Origin: Nannocystis pusilla
GTDB taxonomy: Bacteria > Myxococcota_A > Polyangia > Nannocystales > Nannocystaceae
Length of the DNA: 64,000 nt
NCBI RefSeq assembly: GCF_026626665.1
Contig: NZ_JAPNKE010000002.1
Coordinates: 9,258,001 to 9,322,000, forward strand
Direction: 5' to 3'
Made by a program: the position numbers and the translations under genes. The notes below the pieces were generated by a model. That model worked only from the letters and a program-made list of their open reading frames with translations, had not been told where the DNA came from and searched no databases. This document shows, piece by piece, positions 58,739-64,000 of this stretch; position 1 is the stretch's first letter; each line of letters starts with the position of its first letter.

Positions 58739-59413
58739 TCAATCGCGCAGGATGCCGAGCTGGTAGCGGCGGACCACCGGGGCCTTCTGCGGGTTCTTGA
58801 GCCACGACCCGCGGGACGGGTCCGTCAGGCCGTGGAAGTCGATCTCGCCCATCATGTGGACCACGCCCTCGTGGTCGAGGCGCTCCATCGCCGCCAGCTC
58901 GTCGGGGGTGACGCCGATGACCTGGAGGAACAGCAGCGAGCCGTAGGGCCCGGTGATCTTGCCGAGCAGCGGGTCGGGGACGCAGACGAGGCCGGTGAGC
59001 TCGGTGGTCACGCCGGGGGCGATAGGTCCGCCGAGGTCGGCGCGGTGGCCGGTGTCGAAGCCCTTGCGGCTGCCGAGGACGTAGCGGCCGAGGCTCTGCA
59101 GGGTCCGCAGGGGCCACGCGGGCGGCTGGTCCTCGCCCTCGGCCCGCGGCACCCGCATCGTCAGTTCGAAGCCGAAGCCGGACACGTTCGGGTCGTGCGA
59201 CGTCTTTTCGAACAGCTCGGTGAGGCCGTAGGTGACGTAGTGCCAGTGGGCCGGGCGCTGGCCCTCCCACACGGTGATCGCCGGCAGCGGGCTCGCGGTC
59301 TCGAGCTCGTAGGCGGTCTTGCTGGTGTACTGGTGCGGGACCTGGCGCGCGTAGAGCCGCTGACACGCGGCGTCGATCGCGGCCCAGCCCGGGGCCTTCA
59401 TGGTTTCGGACAT
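58739..59413 (-). CDS. Suppressor-of-fused (SUFU) domain protein
   Basis: A 224-residue soluble protein. PLPAITVWEGQRPAHWHYVTYGLTELFEK and GFGFELTMRVPR followed by WPLRTLQSLGRYV match bacterial SUFU-domain proteins, which are often immunity proteins against polymorphic toxins, or have no known role. No toxin is adjacent. It starts 23 nt after the serC stop on the same strand, so it is probably cotranscribed with serC and may be translated by reinitiation. Confidence 0.82.
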   Translation of the reverse strand: MSETMKAPGWAAIDAACQRLYARQVPHQYTSKTAYELETASPLPAITVWEGQRPAHWHYVTYGLTELFEKTSHDPNVSGFGFELTMRVPRAEGEDQPPAWPLRTLQSLGRYVLGSRKGFDTGHRADLGGPIAPGVTTELTGLVCVPDPLLGKITGPYGSLLFLQVIGVTPDELAAMERLDHEGVVHMMGEIDFHGLTDPSRGSWLKNPQKAPVVRRYQLGILRD

Positions 59414-59436
59414 GCGGCGGAGGTCGTGGGCGAGGC

Positions 59437-60579
59437 CTACAGGCGGCGCTCGAACTCGGTGATGAACTCGCACAGGGCGGCGACGCCGGCCTCGGGGAAG
59501 GCGTTGTAGATCGAGGCGCGGAAACCGCCGACGGAGCGGTGGCCCTTGAGGCCGTCGAAGCCGAGCGCCTGCGCCTCGGCCAGGAACTTCTTGGCGATCG
59601 ACTCGCGCTGGGCCTCGGGCGCGCGCCCGCAGGTCCACGCGACGTTCATGTGCGAGCGGCTGCCGGGCTGGGCGTGCGCCTGGAACACCTTGCTGTCGTC
59701 GAGCACGTCGTACAGCTTCTGCGCCTTGCGCTCGTTGCGAGCGCCGATCGCCTCAAGGCCGCCCTCGTCGCGCATCCACTCGAGCACGAGCTTGAGCACC
59801 AGCACGCCGAAGGTGTTGGGCGTGTTGTAGAGGCTCGGCTCCTTGGCGTGGGTCGCGTAGCGCAGGTACACCGGGACGTGCGCGGCGGGCTTCTTGGCCA
59901 GCAGGTCCTTGCGCACGTAGACGAGCGTGACGCCCGAGGGGCCGAGGTTCTTCTGCGCGCCGGCGTAGCCGAGCGCGGCGCGCCCCAGCGCCATCGGCCG
60001 CGAACCGGCGTGGCTCGAGAAGTCGATCACCAGCGGCACGCCGCCCTGAGCCTCGGGGATCTCGGCGTACTCGGTGCCGTAGATCGTGTTGTTGGTGGTG
60101 ATGTGGAGGTAGCTGGCGCCGGCGTAGCTGTCGGCCGCCGGGAACTCGGGGATCCGATCGTAGTTGGTGGCCTTGGAGCTGGCGATGACGCGCGTCGCTC
60201 CGAGGCCCTCGCTCTCGGCGATCGCCCGGCCCGACCACACACCGGTGTCGACGTAGGCGGCGAACTTGTCGGCCTCGCGCAGGTTCATCGGCACCATCAC
60301 GAACTGCAGGCTGGCGCCGCCCTGCAGGAACAGCACCTGGTGCGTCTCGGGGACCCCCAGGACCTCGTGGACCAGCTTCTCGGCGCCGAACGTGATCGCC
60401 TCGTAGGGGGCGCTGCGGTGCGAGATCTCGAGGATCGACATGCCGACGCCGGCGGCGTCCCTGGCGTGCCCGTCCTGACGCAGCTCGTGCACGGCCTCGG
60501 CCGCGCGCTCGAGCACCACCGGCGGGAGAATGGCCGGACCGGCCGAGAAGTTCCACAGCTTGGGCTTGCCGCTGTCCAT
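59437..60579 (-). CDS. serC: Phosphoserine aminotransferase
   Basis: A 380-residue PLP enzyme that makes 3-phosphoserine from 3-phosphohydroxypyruvate and glutamate, in serine and vitamin B6 synthesis. The N-terminus LWNFSAGPAILPPVVLERA, substrate loop SILEISHRSAPYEAI, VLFLQGGASLQFVMVPMNL, the PLP Lys in YAGAQKNLGPSGVTLV and the end GHRSVGGFRASIYNAFPEAGV are all present. The length is slightly above usual (~360). A TATGCT box lies 8 nt before the ATG. It heads a unit with the SUFU gene. Confidence 0.96.
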   Translation of the reverse strand: MDSGKPKLWNFSAGPAILPPVVLERAAEAVHELRQDGHARDAAGVGMSILEISHRSAPYEAITFGAEKLVHEVLGVPETHQVLFLQGGASLQFVMVPMNLREADKFAAYVDTGVWSGRAIAESEGLGATRVIASSKATNYDRIPEFPAADSYAGASYLHITTNNTIYGTEYAEIPEAQGGVPLVIDFSSHAGSRPMALGRAALGYAGAQKNLGPSGVTLVYVRKDLLAKKPAAHVPVYLRYATHAKEPSLYNTPNTFGVLVLKLVLEWMRDEGGLEAIGARNERKAQKLYDVLDDSKVFQAHAQPGSRSHMNVAWTCGRAPEAQRESIAKKFLAEAQALGFDGLKGHRSVGGFRASIYNAFPEAGVAALCEFITEFERRL

Positions 60580-60587
60580 GGCGCAGG

Positions 60588-60593
60588 AGCATA
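60588..60593 (-). promoter_or_regulatory. Extended -10 box of serC
   Basis: TGA-TATGCT on the minus strand ends 8 nt before the ATG at 60579. Confidence 0.5.
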
Positions 60594-60653
60594 TCAGCGC
60601 CGCTCGCGGCCAAGGTCGTGGGTTTGCGCACTCCCGCGCGGCCGCGCAGGGCC

Positions 60654-61115
60654 TCAGCGGCGCGTGTGACCGCGGAAACGTCGCTCGAGGAACTCGCTCG
60701 CGTGGACCACGAGCGCGTATGTCTCCGGGGACAGGTGACCCTCGCGCGCCGCGACCCGCGCCCGCGCGAGCGCCGGACCCTCGCCGGGCAGCGCGTCGGC
60801 GACGGCTGCCAGCCGCGCCCTCGCCTCGGCGACGGTGGCGAGGGCGCCCTCGAGCCCGACCTCGTCGGCCGCGAGCGCGGCGTACAGCATGCATTCGTAA
60901 GTGCGACAGGGGGCGGGGCGGTCGTCGTAGATCGTGCAGCTCCGGGCCTGCAGGGCGGCGCACGGCTGGGCGAGGGCGGGCCCCGCGTCGCGGTCGAGGA
61001 CGACGAGGCCGCGCCGCCGCACCGCGTCGACTTCGCCGGGCTGCAGCGGGACAGTAGCGAACAGGTCGCCGTCGCAACACAGGGCGCAGCGCTGACACAG
61101 AGTGGCGAGGGACAT
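60654..61115 (-). CDS. YkgJ family Cys-cluster protein
   Basis: A 153-residue protein with CQRCALCCDGDLFATVPL near the N-terminus and CTIYDDRPAPCRTYEC in the middle, the C-x2-C-x3-CC pattern of the YkgJ/UPF0153 zinc-or-iron-binding family. A helical C-terminal half (EARARLAAVADALPGEG) follows. Function unknown; it could hold a metal cluster. The start is at MSLATLCQRC. It is followed by serC on the same strand, 74 nt away. Confidence 0.82.
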   Translation of the reverse strand: MSLATLCQRCALCCDGDLFATVPLQPGEVDAVRRRGLVVLDRDAGPALAQPCAALQARSCTIYDDRPAPCRTYECMLYAALAADEVGLEGALATVAEARARLAAVADALPGEGPALARARVAAREGHLSPETYALVVHASEFLERRFRGHTRR

Positions 61116-61217
61116 GCGGAGAGCGGGAGCGAGTGAGTCGCCGAGGACGTGAACGAGAGCGCGGATCGCAGCGCGACGCCGCACGCGGCGCGAGGCCTGG
61201 CACGTAGACGCGTGGCG

Positions 61218-62696
61218 TCAGCGCGAGGAGTAGCAGTGCTTCTCGTTGGGGCCGCAGCGGATCCGCACGTGCATGTGCGTCGTGTGACCCTCGACGTGGC
61301 GGATGAGGACGCGCTTGTTGCTGCGCTTCTTGATCTTCACCGGCCACTCGAGCCACGCGTCGAGCTGCTCGCGCGACACGCCCGACTCGCGGGCGGCCTT
61401 GTAGAGCCGCTTCTGCAGGTTGTACTCGAGGAAGATGTACTCGACCTCGCCGGTGTCGAGGAAGGCGCGCATCAGCTGCCAGGTCGCCTTCCAGTCGACG
61501 TCGGCCGAGGTCGTGTGCCGCTTGCCCTCGGCCGAGCGCAGGACCGGCAGGCGGATGTCGACGTCGCGGCCGCTCTGGTGCGACTTGTGCGGCCGGAACC
61601 GGCCGCCGCGGGCCCGGCTCATCCCGCCGATCACGACCTGGCCCTTGAAGCTGCTCTCGTGGCGGAAGCGGGTGATCGCCGCCATCGTCTGCATCACCGT
61701 GTGGGTCGAGGCGTACGACTCGTCGGGCTTGCGCTTGACGTAGAGGTCGGGGCGGTCGGGCAGCTTGACGCCGCGGACCAGCTTGCCGCGGTTGGGCTTG
61801 CCGATGCTGAGGCCGCCGGCGCGCACGCGGATCTGCGACAGCTTGGTGCCGAGGCCGGCCGAGGGCGAGACGTCGAGGTCCTTCCAGGCGACGACCTTGA
61901 GCTTCTGCTTCGGCTTGGGTTCGAGCTTGTCGCCGAGGCGCGGGTTCTGCTGCCGCAGCGTGGCCACCTCGACCCCGAACTCGGCGGCGATCTTGTCCCA
62001 CGTGTCGCCGCGCTTGATGAGGTGCTCGAGCTTCTCGCGCGGCGGCGGGCTGTGGGTGGTGATCACCCGCAGGTCCTTCTTCTTCTTCGGGATCGGCTCG
62101 CCGGCGCGGATGCCGTTCCACCTGGCGAGGTCGCCGACCTCGACCTTGTAGAGCGCGGCGACGTCGTCGAGGGTCTCGCCGGGGATCAGCGCGTGCTTGA
62201 GCGAGCGCGGCTTGACCGGCGGAGGCGGGGGCGGAGGCGGACCCTCGGCGTAGACGATCTCGGGCTCGGGGCCGGCCGGCTGCGACAGCAGCTCGCGCTC
62301 GATCGCCTCGAGCTCCGACTCCGGATCTCCGGCGTCCCCGGTGTCCTCCTCGAGGTCGCCCTCGCCGTCGGTGTCGGTCTCGCCCTCGGCCCAGTCGCCG
62401 TCGGGGACGGCCTCGGGCCCGACCACGTCGCGCTGCAACGGCCGGATCGGCTTCGGCGCGGCGGACTTGCTGCTCGCCTTCTTGCCCTTGCCGCCGGACT
62501 TCTTCTTCGCGCTCGACTTGCCGCCGGACGACTTCTTCTTGCTGCTGCTCGACTTGCCGCTGCTCGCGGCCGCTGCGGCCTCGGACACCAGCGGCGAGGC
62601 CAGGCCGGCGCACAGGACCACGAGCAGCGCCCAGAACGACCCCCACCGCGCGAAGGCGGCGTGCCGGAAGGGGTGTGCGGACGAGGACCGGGTCAT
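61218..62696 (-). CDS. LysM-containing MepA-type murein endopeptidase
   Basis: A 492-residue exported protein. After the signal segment (SFWALLVVLCAGLASPLVSEA) is a Lys/Ser-rich stretch (SSSSKKKSSGGKSSAKKK) and an acidic linker. Two LysM-like modules follow (LIPGETLDDVAALYKVEVGDLARWN and LIKRGDTWDKIAAEFGVEVATLRQQN). The C-terminal MepA/M74 domain has HKSHQSGRDVDIRLPVL, with zinc ligands His and Asp, and ends with HVEGHTTHMHVRIRC. It cuts cross-links in peptidoglycan outside the inner membrane. The start is ATG 62696; TTG 62717 is an alternative. Confidence 0.88.
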   Translation of the reverse strand: MTRSSSAHPFRHAAFARWGSFWALLVVLCAGLASPLVSEAAAAASSGKSSSSKKKSSGGKSSAKKKSGGKGKKASSKSAAPKPIRPLQRDVVGPEAVPDGDWAEGETDTDGEGDLEEDTGDAGDPESELEAIERELLSQPAGPEPEIVYAEGPPPPPPPPVKPRSLKHALIPGETLDDVAALYKVEVGDLARWNGIRAGEPIPKKKKDLRVITTHSPPPREKLEHLIKRGDTWDKIAAEFGVEVATLRQQNPRLGDKLEPKPKQKLKVVAWKDLDVSPSAGLGTKLSQIRVRAGGLSIGKPNRGKLVRGVKLPDRPDLYVKRKPDESYASTHTVMQTMAAITRFRHESSFKGQVVIGGMSRARGGRFRPHKSHQSGRDVDIRLPVLRSAEGKRHTTSADVDWKATWQLMRAFLDTGEVEYIFLEYNLQKRLYKAARESGVSREQLDAWLEWPVKIKKRSNKRVLIRHVEGHTTHMHVRIRCGPNEKHCYSSR

Positions 62697-62850
62697 GCGG
62701 GCTAGAGCACCGGACAAGCTAGCAGAGGCTGTCCGTTGCGGGCACGTCAGTCGCGCGCACCTCGCCCTCGTCGGCGCCGGCCGCGGAGCCTGCGGCTATT
62801 GCCGCGCCGTGCGGCCGAACGGCGGCGAACACGTGGCGCGGCAGGCAAAA

Positions 62851-62873
62851 TTGCAACTACAATCGGGTTGCAA
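62851..62873. promoter_or_regulatory. Inverted repeat TTGCAAC-N9-GTTGCAA upstream of the MepA-like gene
   Basis: Seven-base perfect arms about 155 nt before the endopeptidase start, in an AT-richer stretch of a 228-nt gap without genes. The TGCAAC/GTTGCA arms are the same as in the operator-like repeat at 10960. Confidence 0.4.
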
Positions 62874-62924
62874 ATCGGTCAGGTGCGCGGCGCGCGAGGC
62901 GTCGCGCAGGGAGATCTTCCCCTG

Positions 62925-63823
62925 TCACTTCTGGGGCTTCTTGCCCTCAGCGGCGTCTTCGACGCCGAGCACGCGCAGCACCTCGGGATAGACCTTGTCG
63001 GCGAAGAACTCGCTACCGGCCATCGTGAAGTGGATGCCGTCCTCTTCGCGGAGGGCCTGGGCCTTGCGCTTGCCGACCGTCGCGGTGTCGATGAGGTCGC
63101 CGTCCGAGTCGGTGATGAAGGGGCTGGTGTCGAGGTAGACCCCGGCTTCGCCGAAGTCGGCGAGCGCCTGGCTCTGCACGTCGCGGATCGTGGTCAGCTT
63201 CTGTTCGAGCTGGTTGTGCCGGTGCGCGGCAGGCCGAGCCACAGGACCTTGCGGCCGTCGGCGGAGATCTCGCTGAGGAATTCAGCGACCCGCGCCTTGT
63301 AGGCGTCGTTCCACCCGTCGGACTTCCAGGCCACCCGCTTGCCCTTGCCGGACTTGGTGGTGAGGTCCTGGCCGTCGTTGCCGCCCATGATGACGACGAC
63401 GAGGTCGGGCTTGCGCTGCTCGACCGCTTTCTTGGCCTCGGACTCCCAGTCATAGAAGTCGGGCCGAGCCAGGCCGGTCGCGCTCTTGGCCTTGCGGAAG
63501 CACTCGATGTCGGGGTGCTCGTCGAGCTTCTTCTCCAGCATCGCGCCGAAGCCGGTCGCAGCCAGGCTGTCGCCCAGCACGAGCACCTTGCGCGGGCCGC
63601 TGGGGGCGGCGGCAACCTCTACGGGCGCGGGCTCCGGAGTCGCCGGCGCGATCGCGGGCTCCCGGGGCGCCGCCGCGGCCGCGGGAGCAGGCTCAGCGGC
63701 CGGCGGCTCATCCGAGGGGATCGCCGCGGGCGGGGGCGTCAGCGCCGGGGTCGCAGGCGTCGCCTTGTCGCAGGCGAGGGCGAACACCAGGGTCAGAGGG
63801 ACGAACAGCCGCAGGAGGGGCAT
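62925..63823 (-). CDS. SGNH/GDSL-type hydrolase lipoprotein, frame break at ~63228
   Basis: About 299 residues. Lipobox FALAC and a long Pro/Ala/Glu linker (~20-85) precede the SGNH fold: KVLVLGDSLAATGF (nucleophile Ser), IMGGNDGQDL (block III), and, after the break, DGIHFTMAGSEFF (Asp-x-x-His). One missing base near 63221-63232 joins the halves (LWLGLP.. to RHNQLEQKLTTIRDVQ). It probably removes acyl groups, perhaps from peptidoglycan or lipid, in the periplasm. It lies upstream of the MepA-like gene on the same strand, so the two may work together on the wall. Confidence 0.8.
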
Positions 63824-63832
63824 GGGGCCACG

Positions 63833-63838
63833 CCTATA
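63833..63838 (-). promoter_or_regulatory. -10 box of the SGNH hydrolase gene
   Basis: GGC-TATAGG on the minus strand ends 9 nt before the ATG at 63823. The rest of the window to 64000 shows no credible gene. Confidence 0.4.
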
Positions 63839-64000
63839 GCCCGAAGGCCGGCCGCTTGGCAAAGAAGGTGGCAGTTCGCCGGGGCGAACCCGAGCAGGAG
63901 CCGGGAATGGCGCCGCCACAAGGCCGGTATTTGCGCCGCTGGCAACCCCCGCGAAGCTGTGAAACACTCGACAAGCCTGAGCATCCACGACCTCGAGGCG

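Overview
This window is a dense, very GC-rich stretch of bacterial chromosome. It most resembles a myxobacterium of the Nannocystis/Plesiocystis type (Myxococcota). That is inferred from a MYXO-CTERM sorting tail on a double-vWA protein (11114-13393), several lipoproteins with long Thr/Ser/Asp linkers after the lipobox, a GEECD Cys-rich motif (1-236), large Ser/Thr kinases fused to ATPase, TPR or VCBS-like regions, and many unique lipoproteins. No tRNA, rRNA, CRISPR array, insertion sequence or prophage was recognised.

Layout. 1-2260: a partial lipoprotein and a coupled DUF1802/MFS pair on the minus strand. 2285-5857: a metallopeptidase-like lipoprotein, then a precursor / MNIO (DUF692) / DUF2063 cassette that looks like a copper-binding RiPP (bufferin/HvfABC-like) locus. 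5927-10811 (minus): a lipoprotein with two CXCH cytochrome-like domains, then an M28 peptidase coupled to a COG2509 flavoprotein. 11114-20893: vWA surface protein, HelD-like helicase, a decarboxylating dehydrogenase, a DUF5916 outer-membrane protein and a NarL-type regulator. 20894-30308: a decayed repeat region, small proteins, trxB, and an ABC exporter pair with a DegP-like protease. 30375-34867: XdhC, an unknown lipoprotein, a MocA-like transferase and a crotonase. 35031-40961: two Ser/Thr kinases and an HTH regulator. 41059-52295: Maf, CPCC protein, SecD-P1-like lipoprotein, LD-carboxypeptidase, SecA, LRR-like lipoprotein, SRPBCC protein, GST and a lipoprotein. 52616-63823: a giant kinase, a lipoprotein, SUFU-domain protein, SerC, YkgJ protein, a LysM/MepA endopeptidase and an SGNH hydrolase.

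Three patterns cut across the genes. (1) A family of short palindromes (GGGACATGCYC, 4-6 nt, GRGCATGTCCC) sits in six of nine convergent gene junctions, and once in frame inside a gene. (2) About twenty genes have a TANNNT box, usually as an extended -10 (TGN-TANNNT), ending only 6-12 nt before the start codon, which suggests widespread leaderless transcription; the clearest Shine-Dalgarno sequences precede the small secreted lipoproteins and the vWA protein. (3) Twelve genes carry fourteen one- or two-base frame breaks, mostly in or near G/C runs. These look like assembly indels, so the genes are annotated across the break as CDS.
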